NCBI GenBank assembly: GCA_018806985.1
Contig: JADANN010000309.1
Location: forward strand, 1,054,001-1,118,000
Source: Angiostrongylus vasorum
Taxonomy: Eukaryota > Nematoda > Chromadorea > Rhabditida > Metastrongylidae
DNA length: 64,000 nucleotides
Direction of reading: 5' to 3'
Below the pieces are notes generated by a model. The model did not search any database and had not been told where the DNA came from. It saw only the letters and a program-made list of their open reading frames with translations. Of this stretch, positions 46,805 through 58,135 are shown in pieces. Made by a program: the position numbers and the translations under genes. Position 1 is the first letter of the stretch, and each line of letters begins with the position of its first letter.

Positions 46805-46887
46805 CTCTCTCTGACACAACCAACTCGGTATTCAAAGCAAGGTAATCATGCTCTCTCAGCAAAACATCAGTTACATGGAAACTGTAG
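46805..46887 (-). CDS. Internal exon of an unrecognised minus-strand gene
   Basis: Acceptor ATTTCTCATAG, donor AGAGAG|GTATAC, 83 bp, one open frame: YSFHVTDVLLREHDYLALNT, ELVVSER. Good splice sites on both sides. Lies about 1.1 kb upstream of the carboxypeptidase start on the same strand, so probably the 3' part of a neighbouring gene. Confidence 0.5.
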
Positions 46888-47024
46888 CTATGAGAAATAA
46901 TAAAAACCTGGTGAGAACGACCAAACATTCATCGAAAGTACCTAACCATCCTAGTCTAGTTGATGGCTATACGAAAGGAGCAAAAAAGCGCAGTAGCAAA
47001 ATTAAGCAATAGGAGTATTTCCAC

Positions 47025-47088
47025 TACTATAGATAATAATAGTGGTAATAATAGCAGCAATAGTAGTAGTAATAATATAATAATGAGC
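47025..47088. repeat. AAT/AGT trinucleotide-rich microsatellite
   Basis: Interrupted run of AAT, AGT and AGC triplets directly before a SINE-B. It produces an artefactual Ser/Asn-rich ORF. Confidence 0.85.
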
Positions 47089-47475
47089 GGAACGATTGGG
47101 GTAGTGATAATGATGCCAATTATCACGAGCGCGGTGCTGGCTCGACCCTGTCCCGAGCTAGCTAAGCCTCTCACCGCTCCGAGGCCTAGAAATTGGTACT
47201 CAGACTTGTCTGGGAAAGGTTCACTCTCTGCATTCTGAATGGAAACACCTTAGCGTTGCTATCTCAGGACAGCAGAAAGAACTGACTCGACCAGAATTGA
47301 ATGACAGTCAACATGGAAGAAAAATGCTCAAGCAGCAGGCGAAGGCACACGTAAAAAAGTAGTAGAACGTTCGTAGATGATGGATGCGGGAAAACGAAAT
47401 GAATGCATGAAGTGCTAGGGGGATGAACAGTGCATGTGAAAGACGGGTCGCGTAAAATAAATAAAGAAAGACAAC
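47086..47475 (+). mobile_element. SINE-B, diverged copy
   Basis: Starts at the end of an AAT-rich microsatellite (47025-47085). Body and CCTTCGTGG-equivalent segments are diverged. Confidence 0.7.
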
Positions 47476-47942
47476 AACAGCAATAAAAATCAGCGCTGCC
47501 CTTGCTATTACCACTAAGAGGATTCTGCTGAGGATTGATGAGTATATCACATGTCAGTAGCTTGAAGGTCATGCGGGCAAATAAGTAGATTTATGGATGC
47601 GACTTCAGCCCGACGGCAAAGTGTACCTATTTTCCATTAGCCTACTGCTCTCGGATTCCACGGGTAGTCGATGAACGCGAGAAATTGTCTGTGGGAATTC
47701 TATTACAGTATAATTTTTGTCTTTAAGGAGAAACTGTAGCATAACTGAAGAATATGACGGCGAGATCGAATGTCATATGGAGGAATTTCGGAGTAGCACC
47801 GAACCTTATTCCACTATCACTTGGGTGTGAATGGTCACTCTCGTTGCCGCAGTGTCTATGTAAAGAAGCTCCGGATGGCTTCCAAAACTACGAATCATGA
47901 ATGCTTTTGTTTAGAAAAACAATCTTAGACAGCGTATCATCA

Positions 47943-48131
47943 TTAACCAGACAGTATTCCACGGATTGAAGAAATTGAATCTAGCGCACTTCCTGACTTG
48001 ATACGGACTTGAACCAGACCACTACTTTTACTGCCCCAGTTTTTCAGGAAAGTCTGTCTTCCGCAGCTTAGAAGACATAGGAAATGCTTTCGTCTCATAG
48101 GGCTCAGCTCACGAACGTCATCATTGAGCAT
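47943..48131 (-). CDS. Possible exon or short ORF, unrecognised
   Basis: 62-codon open frame starting MLNDDVRELSPMRRKHFLCL and ending in TAA. Codon use looks protein-like. It lies between two better-supported exons on the same strand (48833-48966 and 46805-46887). Splice boundaries are not clear. Confidence 0.3.
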   Translation of the reverse strand: MLNDDVRELSPMRRKHFLCLLSCGRQTFLKNWGSKSSGLVQVRIKSGSALDSISSIRGILSG

Positions 48132-48389
48132 GCGTTAGTAGGCTATGGTTTATGTACACTTCTGTTATCAATCCATGCTGTTAACTAGCATTCTGTTTCA
48201 AAGAAATTGATCCCACATAACCCTTGGAATCATCCAGTGCTCACAAGTCTGCATTCATCAATGTGACTTGTTTTCGAACTCTCTTCTAATTTAAATGGCC
48301 ATTGATGATTACACACTTTTCACGAGAATCATTCATTTCATCGTTACATTATCCGACATTACACTTATCACACTGTTCCAATCTCAGAC

Positions 48390-48725
48390 TTCTTGCATTC
48401 GATGCGTTTCCTCACATCCATCATCCATGAAGGTTCTTGAACATTTCAGGTGTGGCTTCAGCTGCTGCTTGAGGATTTTTTGGTCTTCGTCAAGAGTGTC
48501 GTTGGACGTCGGTCAAATCTATTCTTCTTACAATCCTCCAATAGTCGTGCTAGGGCGTTCCCAAGTGGATTCGAAGGAGAGGCTTCTCCCTCGCAATTCT
48601 GATGTCAATTTCCTTCTCTAGAAGGGATGAAAGGCTTTTGGGCCCGAGGAGGAGTCCAACAGAAACAGGTTAGGTTGGGCCGCGCCTAAAGAACGAGATC
48701 ACTAGCACTGCACTATCTGTCTTGC
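48390..48725 (-). mobile_element. SINE-B, diverged copy
   Basis: Body segments recognisable on the minus strand; head near 48700 is degraded. Confidence 0.6.
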
Positions 48726-48832
48726 TTTCACAAAAAATACAGCATAAACTGAAAGGGAAATTTTATGTTGTTGTCTTCTTCAGAACTTACGCCAATTTTT
48801 TCTGTTGAAATCGATTACATCACCAGACTTAC

Positions 48833-48966
48833 AAAAATTGCCCGTAAGAGTTGACTTGCTAGATTTATTTTGAAGATCGAAAGCAACAAAATACAAAGTA
48901 CAAACTGTTTGAATTAAATCCGACCAGATGGGGTAAAGACTGTCAGTGGTGATAAGTTGATTCAGT
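48833..48966 (-). CDS. Internal exon of an unrecognised minus-strand gene
   Basis: Acceptor CCTTTGTGTGAG, donor TTTTT|GTAAGT. It encodes LNQLITTDSLYPIWSDLIQT then VCTLYFVAFDLQNKSSKSTL. This is helical and leucine-rich, like an armadillo/HEAT-type scaffold, but no family is identified. Probably the same gene as 46805-46887. Confidence 0.45.
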
Positions 48967-49116
48967 CTCACACAAAGGAAGTTCAATAATGCGAATTCGA
49001 CCGCCAGTAGATTACCAAAGCATTAAAAGTGTAACAAATTCAACACTTTAAAAACGTGAAGATGCGAACTCTTCCTCGAGTACTTATCTTGGTGTGTTCA
49101 GGAAAACCATCTGTTG

Positions 49117-49235
49117 TAGAACCACAATGGTGCTAAGATATTTACAAAACCTCCGACCGCAGGTGTCTGCGGTGGGGAACGAACGCGCTTCACCACCACA
49201 CCATGCGTTCGTTTCGCCTGTCTCTCAGCTAGTTC
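49117..49235 (-). mobile_element. Family C core fragment, internally deleted
   Basis: Core with a deletion in the middle of the tRNA-like part. Confidence 0.65.
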
Positions 49236-50140
49236 ATCTGTTGTACAAAAAAACCGACACTGAATATTTTGAGAAGAGGATAGCTTACCGTCGATATAGT
49301 GATGGCAAATGAACTGAGTAGTAGAGTAAAACATGATGAGTTCTGGATAAATCGTTTTACATAACACACTTTCATATATAACAGCAGACGATCCCGTCGA
49401 AACATTAGGAAGAGAAGGCGAAATAAGACTTGGAATAGATTGTGAAGAAACGTGAAATAAAGCAGAAGTGTTTGAGTTCTTAGCCAATTGCTCATTTGCC
49501 AATGGATTTGACACTTCAGCCACTTCAGCCACCACATTTCATAGAACACCGCCTCTCAATGTTACAGTTTACAAGAGGGGTTCAGACGGAGCAGTTGATG
49601 TAAACGTTCAATGTAGTACTCTGTGTTTTTTTCATCCCATCACCATCACCACCGCAGAACAGCTGGTCATCAAACCAGAACGTAAATATAAAAAAAGAGA
49701 ACAATTTCACCAACGTTCATCGAAGACTTGTTGACAGTATTAACGGACGTCGAAAAAAGAATCACTATGAGAAAGGACGAAAGTAGATGAAGCAAAAAAC
49801 TAATCAGCTAAAGAATCAAAAAATGTAGAAAAGAAGAGAGCTTTGAAACTAGCAAACCAGTGACGAGTTCTTTGAACTTGAGCTGGAGATCTCTGAGAAA
49901 AACATGCGGTGTTCTGGAAAAGCAATCCAACCGGGAAAAATCGTTCTTGTTCCTCATTAGGATGCTTAGTGAAGAGTTTCACGAATGTTCAAAGTTTGTA
50001 AAGATTATAGAGCTTATACAATTCTGAACTAAGTCGTTACAATGAAACTAGCAACCATTATGAAGCGGCAAGTAAAGGATGGCATTAAGGCTGAAGATAT
50101 CGAAGACGTGACAAAACATTATTTCTATCTAAACGAAAAC

Positions 50141-50415
50141 GAATGGTTGGAGGCGCCACTGCGACACACACGCGGAGTCGATCCCGCTCCTATGGCCCAC
50201 CCAGCCTTCCATCCCTCCGGGATCGGCAAATTGGTACCAGACCTGTCTGCGAGGATAGCACCACTGGTTTGGTACATAGGTAGGCCACCTCGAGTCATTG
50301 TAAAGGCTAAATAAGCATTCAGTCACCTCCAACGATAGTTAGTGAAGTCGAATACATGGCGCATCCCTAAGGGATTGATCAGCGCCGAGAGATTTATCCT
50401 TTCATCCTTTTAAAC
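50141..50415 (+). mobile_element. SINE-A copy
   Basis: Starts within the A box; ends in a two-unit ATCCTTTT-like tail. Confidence 0.75.
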
Positions 50416-50634
50416 GGATCTAATAATGATAACATGAATTAAAGTGTATTTAGTTAAATACTTATTCGATCTCATACAATATAGCTCGTCTGAATAAGTG
50501 TCGATGAAGAGCACACCAAATGAAATGAAGCCATGAAAATAACGAAGAAACCAGACTTCTGTGGATTAGTGGATAAGTAACCAAATCAAGAAGCAGACGA
50601 TCGAGTTGGGCTCTTTTTGGAATAAGCTTCACAG

Positions 50635-50792
50635 AAGTGTCGTGCTATGGCTTCCAAGAGTGCTCGATGCTCAATTGACGACGTCATCGGTAGCGTGGCG
50701 GCTAGTTTCTACTTACGATGACAAAGTGCAGGAAGGATTCAAATTGTTCAAACCGCTTCTTTACAACGAATTCTGCTCGCTCATCTCTAGAG
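50635..50792 (+). CDS. Exon of an unrecognised plus-strand gene
   Basis: Acceptor CTTCACAG, donor TAGAG|GTGATG, 158 bp. It encodes SVVLWLPRVLDAQLTTSSVA then WRLVSTYDDKVQEGFKLFKP. It ends with one base that restores a Val codon at the next exon (51657), so the two are likely adjacent exons of one gene. No family is recognised. Confidence 0.5.
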
Positions 50793-51182
50793 GTGATGAA
50801 TGCAGTCCCATTAGTTTCGGAAGCACAACGGTGAATTGTGACAAAGAGCTATGTATTTTCCTTTACGAAACTTTTATTGGAGTAGAAAGCCTATCCATCA
50901 AATCGCAGACAGTTTCACAAAGACATTCCATTTAAAGAACTGCAACAAAGCTGTTCCAAACGCAATTCATTGGAGAATATACGTGAATTCACACATTTAT
51001 GACAAAACATCATTAAAGGACGGAGCTGAGAGAATTCCTTAACAACTGTGTCAATAGAAAAATTTTTCCCTTTATGGAGAGTTAAGATCACGAACTTAAG
51101 TAAAAGTGATTTGGAACAGTAATTTTCATTCGAGAACGTACTGTGTAGCAAACTAGTAGCACTAATATGTTCTATGCCTTTA

Positions 51183-51470
51183 CTGAATAAAGGAATAAAG
51201 GATAAAGCTGTCGGCGTTGATCAATCCCTGAGGTGAGCCATATATTCGACTTCATTGAGTATCGTTGGAGGTGAATGAATGCAGATCTGGCCATTACAAT
51301 GACTCGCGGTGGTCTGCCGATGTATCGACCCAGTGCTGCTAGCCTCCCAGATAAGTCTGGTACCAATTTGCCGACTCCGGAGGGGTGAGGGCTTAGTGGG
51401 CCATGGGCGCGGGTATGGATTTCACGCGTGTGCTGCAGGGCGCCTCCGACCACTGCGCCACACGCGTCCT
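51183..51470 (-). mobile_element. SINE-A copy with perfect target duplication
   Basis: Flanked by TATGCCTTTA at 51173-51182 and 51471-51480. Sits in the intron between the 50635 and 51657 exons. Confidence 0.85.
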
Positions 51471-51656
51471 TATGCCTTTAGCAGTCTATATAAGTATTAT
51501 TACTACTTTATATAGAAGTTCCAACAACGTTATACACTACAACTACTGGCAGCACGAAATCAATCTTCACAGTGATTTTCGCCAAAGTGTCGAGTTTTCG
51601 ATGATTAGCAAGGATGAGCACATCGAAGTTAAAGTCTTTGGTTTTTATACATGCAG

Positions 51657-51800
51657 TCACAAAAAGTCCTCAATGCCGACGTGGTCTGGAGGAACGAGGA
51701 TCCGGCTCGGACACAGGAGCAAAGGGACTGGAAGTCGACGAAGCACCTGGTGAAAGAACCAAGGCAGTCTTCATAGTTTGTGCTCAGCAACCATCAGAAG
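51657..51800 (+). CDS. Exon of the same unrecognised plus-strand gene
   Basis: Acceptor ACATGCAG, donor CAGAAG|GTAATG, 144 bp. It encodes TKSPQCRRGLEERGSGSDTG, then acidic GLEVDEAPGERTKAVFIVCA. Phase 1 in and 1 out, matching 50792. An antisense SINE-A insertion (51183-51470) occupies the intron. Confidence 0.5.
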
Positions 51801-52349
51801 GTAATGTGCCGTAGTTGAAGGCAACCATTTTTTCAGTAATAGGATGATTACCACATGAATTTGACCGTATTCCAAATTGAGCGTTGACCGCCTCGTTCAT
51901 TTCTCAAAAAAGCATAGTGACTCGTAGAACGCAATTAAAGAAAAGGACTTCTGTAAGAACTAAAGTCACAATGAACGTTAAAGCCTCTTAGTTACTTACA
52001 TCAGAAACGATTTAGAACTCAGCAACATAAAACGAGGTTCACGTTAAATCAATCCTTTGGACGAGCAGCCAGAAACTTGTTAATATTCGGCTATTCTTTC
52101 GAATAACCACTCCAGGGGATTATTTAGAGAATGTTTTCCTGTGTTTGTACTAAGATGAAATGAACCGTTTATAGGTCGATTCGCAGCTGAGATTTCTGAA
52201 GACTTCGCGTCTACGACGTATGTTTAGAGTGAAAAACAAAGAATTCCCATAGTCGTGCACAATCGTTCAGTATAGAACTGGTTCCATCTTAAAAATATGA
52301 AATAGTGGCCACCGATGGACACTTTTTTGTCAGTATTGCGTATCAGTGT

Positions 52350-52475
52350 ACCCTTCCTGGCTCTGAAGAAGGCGGTACTGTCGAAACGTCAGCAACCGTT
52401 GTTGTATGTGTCCTTCTTGTAAGGAAGTAAACGTGTGCTGAATTATAACGTCGCGGTTGCTGAGAAAGGAAACGG
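52350..52475 (+). mobile_element. Penelope-like 3'-end fragment, subfamily F
   Basis: Near-identical to 40-170 over the ribozyme-like core and the TGTAAGGAAGTAAACGTGTG segment. Confidence 0.6.
52369..52394 (+). ncRNA. Hammerhead-ribozyme-like motif (subfamily F)
   Basis: GGCT, CTGAAGA, wobble-paired stem II, GAAACGTC, AGCA. Confidence 0.5.
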
Positions 52476-52609
52476 GACACTTTTTTAGTCATCAACCATT
52501 CTACAGTAGCCAAATTGCAATAGTGAAAGAAATTTTGGAAGATGTCTGGAGATTTCCATGAATCTTCATAAATGCAGGTGTCGTAAACCGGCTTCCTGTT
52601 TTTTTTTAG

Positions 52610-52841
52610 CTCGAAAAACTATTTGAAAGCGATGTTCACCAATTCCAATGTAGAGATGGAAATAATCGAGTCTTTCAATCCTGAGCACATATTCTGGATA
52701 AATGGTGACCACGACGAAGAACTGAAGATAAACGCATTCGTTGGGAACCACTTTGCTCCTTGTGTCTTCCATAGGATCCTCTGGAAAAACCGTAACTCCA
52801 AAAGCGTTATGTTATTTATTGGACGGAATGAAATGTTATAG
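52610..52841 (+). CDS. Possible exon, unrecognised
   Basis: It follows a long pyrimidine tract, GTTTTTTTTTAG. It encodes SKNYLKAMFTNSNVEMEIIE, SFNPEHIFWIN, and either stops at a donor G|GTGACC (52704) or runs open to TAA at 52841. The NPEHIFW segment is loosely like the start of a Tudor domain, but too short to claim. Its phase does not fit the exon ending at 51800, so any shared gene needs a missing exon. Confidence 0.35.
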
Positions 52842-53437
52842 TCCTTTACTAATCTTCTTTCTTACACTTTGATGAGGGTTTTTACGTGAAGTGCGCGATC
52901 AGTATGCATAGTCTCATTCTACTCAAGTGCTTCGATGGACACGCGTGTCGTAAACCACTGATGACAAGACAACGCGATGGATTTAACATGAAGGAAATCC
53001 GTTAATAAAACGCATGGATGAGATTCCAACAAAAAAGTGACGGCTTTGAGGTAACGCTAAAGCGGGAGAAACAACATTGACAACAATGGCCTAAGCAGTG
53101 GACAGGAAAAAAGTCTGCTTTCTAAGCGGAGAAGCTCTTCTACGTTGCGCTAAACAGTACTTATGGACCAGACAATGGATACTGCCAGTTGTTTCAGAAG
53201 TATTGTTAATAGTATTCCTCATATTGCTTGGAGATTTATTTGATATCCATAAAAAACTTAACAAAAACGAAACAGATAGCCACAAGACGAAAATAAATGG
53301 CGAGGGCGGTTCCTTGTAATGAAACTCCATAGGAAAACATGCTACGTTTGTTCATATTTATCGAATTTAAGACAGTCTTTCAAACCATTTAAGGTGAAAG
53401 CGCTATAAAAGATAAATAAAAGACACGATAAACCACA

Positions 53438-53805
53438 GGGGAAGGATAGCACAGTGGTAACGATGTCCGTCATCATAAGCATGGTGCAAGTTCAATTCCG
53501 CCCTAGCCAACCAAGCCTCTCATTCCTCCAGGGTCGGAAAAGTGGTACCGGACTTGTCTGGAGAAAAAAATCGCTCTCTGCAATCCAACGCTCCAGCCCG
53601 GCTATCTCAGAACTCCAGGGAGAATTGCTCGACCAGCATTCTACGACATTCAAGATGGAATGAAATACTCAGGCAGTAACCGAAGTCACACGTATAAATT
53701 GTTAGAGGATCTTCGAGGACATTGCAACGAATCGAATGTGAGAAGTGCTGGGATCCTCACAGTGGACGTGAAGGCGGGTCATATAAAATATAATAAATAA
53801 AAAAA
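53438..53805 (+). mobile_element. SINE-B copy with 11-bp target duplication
   Basis: Flanked by GATAAACCACA at 53427-53437 and 53806-53816. Confidence 0.9.
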
Positions 53806-53895
53806 GATAAACCACACGTTTTAAAATATCTTGAGGGTTTGCATAACCACTGCATTCAAAGACTGCATTGAAACATCATCGTTGAAGTAAAGTAG

Positions 53896-54123
53896 GAAGT
53901 TCAGTACGGCAAAGAAAAGTGTCACCCACGCTATTCATCACCACTCCAACGACTTTGTTTCGGTGCTCTTGAAGTCGTCGTGGAACCAAACAAAGAAACA
54001 ATTGATCTCGATATCGAATATTCCTCGAAAGCCGAAAGAGAAATAAATGTAGTCGGATTAAAACACAAAGATGTGGAGTTTGTAATGAAAACGACATCGG
54101 GTTTGATTCAAACACAGATGTGA
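53896..54123 (+). CDS. Possible coding segment, unrecognised
   Basis: Open without an ATG for 75 codons after AAGTAG. The product is acidic and protein-like (GALEVVVEPNKETIDLDIEY, SSKAEREINVVGLKHKDVEF). A second plus frame from about 54050 to 54276 is also open and protein-like (TQRCGVCNENDIGFDSNTDV...). The locus may hold two exons, a frameshift, or one genuine and one chance frame. Placed just after a SINE-B with perfect target-site duplications. Confidence 0.35.
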   Translation, partial: EVQYGKEKCHPRYSSPLQRLCFGALEVVVEPNKETIDLDIEYSSKAEREINVVGLKHKDVEFVMKTTSGLIQTQM

Positions 54124-54684
54124 CAGATGATAAATGTGAGAAAGCGAGGCGGTATCGCGTCGAAAACGAGCGTTCAGAGATAGAAACGTCTGACGACGTT
54201 TGTCGTCATCAACGACAAGATCACGGCAATGCAGCGATCCTTAACCTGCCTCTGAACGCCAGAAAAAACAACTCGTAGACCGATTCAATGGAGAATCGGC
54301 ACGCTTCTATCCGGTCGTGGAGGAAGTGCTATCGAATAAAAAAGCACAGCGTTACTTATAGATTCGGAAATTTTAGTAGGAAAGACGGAGTTGTTGTAAA
54401 TGGGTATGAAGAAAATTAGATTAAATTATTTGAGTGTTAGAATCGTAGTAGCTGTTTTCACTTCCAAATTTTAAGGTCTTGTTTTTTAGACATAAACGTA
54501 TCTCTGGCTTCATGATGTGTTAGTACAGATTTTACTCATTGTTTAGGTACTGAATATTTGATTTGCAATTCGCTATACTAATGTACTACTGACCGCTGCA
54601 GGATGGACTGCCAAGTTATGATTACCGGACAATCACCACAACAATAACAGCCCTGTATAGCAGAGTGCTGCTTGGTGAAGTTGC

Positions 54685-54847
54685 CTGACTCGAGCGGTTA
54701 TCCACTGAAATAGATCCGACTCGATTCGATGACGAAGGCGCTACATCGAGAAGACGAGCGACTGTGATCATCGACTCGGATCATCGGCTGCGATGAAGAC
54801 AAGGACGTAGAAACGCTATCCGAATAAACATTTGGTAACAACCTCGT
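54685..54847 (+). mobile_element. Family E element, interrupted by SINE-A
   Basis: Conserved block, decayed core (54786-54821), GAATAAACATTT and AACAACCTCGT. The tail resumes at 55124 after the SINE-A insertion with an 11-bp duplication. Confidence 0.6.
54786..54821 (+). ncRNA. Decayed hammerhead-like motif (family E)
   Basis: GGCT, GCGATGA in place of CTGATGA, GAAACGCT, ATCC. Confidence 0.4.
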
Positions 54848-55123
54848 AGGGCGCGTGTGGCGCAGTGGTCGGAGGCGCCCACCAGTACACACATCTGAAT
54901 TCGCTTTCCGCGCCCATGACACACCAAGCCTTCCATCCATCCGAGGTCGGCAGATTGGTACCAGATTTGTCTGGAAGGATAGCAGAACTGGTTCGATACA
55001 TCGGTAGACCACCGCGAGTCATTGTAAAGGCCATTCAATCACCTCCAACGATGCTTAATGAAGTCGAATGGATGGCGCATCTCTCAGAGACTGATCAACG
55101 CCGAGAGCTTTATGCTTTTTTTT
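54848..55123 (+). mobile_element. SINE-A inserted into a family E tail
   Basis: Flanked by AACAACCTCGT at 54837-54847 and 55124-55134 (11 bp). Start GGGCGCGTGTGGCGCAGTGG is nearly canonical, so this is one of the younger copies. Confidence 0.88.
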
Positions 55124-55454
55124 AACAACCTCGTGTTAGCTTAATGATCCAAGAAGGCACTATTTAGGCTTCCTGACTACAAATGAAAAAGAAAACAAAT
55201 AAGGGTGGTAATAATATCCAAGCGATTTTTTGTACGATCTCAAGTTTGCATGTAAAGCTACAAACTGTATGAAATAGTGCCCAGAATCGCCCTTCTATTA
55301 ATCTCGGCAGTGGACCATAAATGCGTCGTTTTCTTTTTCAGACATCGCAAGTTGTTATACATCATACGTTTACATCCGTACAAAAACACAGACAATGCAA
55401 CAGTAGCTGACGATTCGGCAGCATCGCCTCCTTGAGAGCCTGGAGGGTGTTAAT

Positions 55455-55733
55455 AAAAAAAAAGCTGGAAGCTGTCCGCGTTGATCAATCCCTGAGAGAT
55501 GCGCCATTTATTCGGCTTCATTAAACATCGTTTGGAGGTGATTGAATGCATATCTGGCCTTTACAGTGACTCGCGGTGGCGTACCGATGTATCGAACCAG
55601 TGCTGCTATCCTCCCAGACAAGTCTGGTACCAATTTGCCGGAGGGGTGGAAGGCTTTGTGGATCATAGGCACCGGGAGCGATTCCACGTGGGTAGGGCGC
55701 CTCCGACCACTGCGCTACACGCGCCCTACAGGT
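55455..55733 (-). mobile_element. SINE-A copy
   Basis: Complete, with an A-rich end at 55455. Confidence 0.78.
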
Positions 55734-56044
55734 TATATTGATGTGCAATTCACATGCCAAACACTTCAAGAACACAAAGAGAAAGATGGAAATGGCAATC
55801 ATATAAAAAGAAAACAACGCATTATGAAATATCTTAACATTGAGTTTGACCAGGAACAGTTGACTGGAAATGCCGCGAAAAGGAGGTGAGAGCCATGAAG
55901 ATCAGCAATAGAGCGGGCGACCTACAGCTACAAGTGTTTGGTGACAGAGGTGAGAGCCATGAAGGTGGGAAGGAGCGACTGCGAATGTTTGGCGATGAAA
56001 ATGGAAGCGATTGAGATGAGTAGGATGACAGGTAACAATAGGCG

Positions 56045-56345
56045 GAAAAATGCTTTGAATTGCTGAATAAACAGTCAGAATGAATAAGATTTATGACGGT
56101 AATAAAACTGGGGAGCTGGTTATCATTTTCAAACGCTCAAATAAACCTTTCCAAAAGTGGTTATGTCACAAAGTGTTGCTGAAAACCTATGTCATAATAT
56201 TAGTCTACTATCAAAAAAATATTACTAGTCTACATTAGTCCACTGCCACTCTTCCCGTCCTTCACGGACGAAAAAAGAGATGTATACAGAACCATGCACC
56301 GAACCGCTATAATGCATGTTCAGAAAGGAGAAGGAATTGTTTGAC
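56045..56345 (+). mobile_element. Decayed Penelope-like RT fragment
   Basis: Degenerate match to the ECFELLNRQSE...GYITKW block and the following FLSS...KKALIKNMYRTA region of the other copies, with many stops and an internal insertion near 56210-56240. Confidence 0.65.
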
Positions 56346-56606
56346 TGTCGATGATCAGCCAGATGTACTCCTCTAGGTCGTACAGGAGGACACAGAAACA
56401 CACGGGGGGTGATGGAGATGGAAAAAGAAAGAGAAAAGAAAGATTTCGAAACAACTTAATAAACATCTTTATGAACCTCATGTTAGCTTATCAATGAAAC
56501 AAGATCCTAAGGAGACGGTATGGAAGTCAAAATCACGATCGTCGTCAAGAATCAAGAACTCCCACTCGTGATACTCTCGATGTAAAAATCGAAGGGTGAA
56601 CCGAAA

Positions 56607-57448
56607 TGCGTGTGGCGCAATGGTCGGAGGTACCCGGCAAAACACACGTGGAATCGATCCTTGCGCCCATAGCCCACCAAGTTTTCCATCCCTCCCGGGT
56701 CAGCAAATTGGTACCAGACTTGCCTGAGAGGATAGCAGCACTGGCTCGATACATCAGTAGGCCACCGCGAGTCATTGCAAAGACCAGATATGCAATTTTA
56801 ACCTTTTTTTCTTACTGCCTACTCTTTTTTGATGGCAGGGTATATTGCGAAATATAACTTCAACGAAGCTGAGATATTTGCAAAACTCTGGACCGCAGGT
56901 GCCTATGGTGGGGAACGAACGCGCTATTGTCCTTTCCGGGGAGTAACGCGTTCACCACCACACCATGCGGGCCCTTCGTTTCGCCTGTCTCTCAGCTAGT
57001 TCTATTGATCTTTTTGCCATCAGCAATCACCCGTCACCGGGATTGATCTGGGGAGCCCAAATCGGCATTGAACCCAGTTAAGCTGAGGCTATAGTTATAA
57101 TCACAATTTTAACCTTTTTTTCTTACTGCCTACTCTTTTTGATGGCAGGGTATATTGCGAAATATAACTTCAACGAAGCTGAGATATTTGCAAAACTCTG
57201 GACCACAACTAGTTGAGAGACAGGCGAAACGAAGGAGCCGCATGGTGTGGTGGTGAACGCGTTACTCCCCGAAAAGGACAATAACGAGTTCGTTCCCCAC
57301 CATAGGCACCTGCGGTCCAGAGTTTTGCAAATATCTCAGCTTCGTTGAAGTCAGATATGCATTTAATCACCTCCAAATGATGCTTGATGAAGTCGAATGC
57401 ATGGCACATCCCTTGATCAACGCCGAGAGCTTTATCTTTTTATTTATG
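56607..57448 (+). mobile_element. SINE-A split by a family C insertion
   Basis: The first part, 56607-56794, ends at CAGATATGCA. The SINE resumes at 57352 with CAGATATGCA and continues to the tail at 57448. The 557 bp between are family C sequence. Confidence 0.8.
56795..57351 (-). mobile_element. Compound family C insertion
   Basis: Minus-strand order: module-head-core-module, with the two modules (57109-57205 and 56793-56891) nearly identical direct repeats. Then an inverted extra core (57203-57350, plus strand) makes a large hairpin. Inserted in SINE-A with CAGATATGCA at both sides. Confidence 0.75.
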
Positions 57449-57537
57449 CATGACTTGACGCTGTACTCCAGATTTATTTATTATCACTGTGAAAAAAAAT
57501 TAAAAATCAAAATTAAAATCAAAAGCGGAAACTTATA

Positions 57538-57935
57538 GGGCGAATAGCACAATGGTAATGATGTCGGTCATCACGAGTATGATGCCAGTTCGATTCCTCC
57601 CCGGGCCAACCAAGGATGTCATCCCTTCGGGGTCGGGAAATTGGTACTGGACTTGCCCGGGAAAGAAACTGCTCGCTGTAATCCAAATGGGAACGCTGCG
57701 ACTCGGCTATCTCAGGACTCCAAGGAGAATCGACTCGACCAGCATTCTAAGACATTCAAGATGAAATGAAAATCCTGAAACAGCAACCGAAGTCACACTT
57801 AAAAGTTGGGAGACCTTCGTGGACGATGGATGCGAGCAAACGAATCGAATGGGAGAAGTGCTGGGATCCGCACAGTCGATGTGAAGACGGGTCATATAAT
57901 ATAAAATAAAACAAAACAAAATAAAATAAACATTG
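57538..57935 (+). mobile_element. SINE-B copy
   Basis: Complete, GAATAGCACAATGGTA start and AATATAAAATAAAAC tail. Lies about 90 bp after the split SINE-A. Confidence 0.85.
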
Positions 57936-58135
57936 TAAAGAAATTAAAAAACGGTTCATAATTAACAATGGAAAGTTGAAAATAGAATAAAAATCGTGAA
58001 AAAATACGGGGTGTTTTCCCTGTACTTCAGATTTTTTAAATACGCCTTCATTTTTCATCTCACCTGAGCAGGTGAAAAACGTGTGTAGCCTTACTGACTG
58101 GGAAAAAAGCCAAAAAACAAAACGGTGAGTGCTTT

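Noticed and set aside
46960..47238. 92-codon Ser/Asn-rich ORF
   Set aside because: Produced by a trinucleotide microsatellite and a SINE-B.
49380..49420. Partial ribozyme-like match (GACGATCCCGTCGAAACATTAG)
   Set aside because: No CTGANGA and no stem I. The opposite strand has a Ser-rich open frame here, so it may be coding; not enough for either call.
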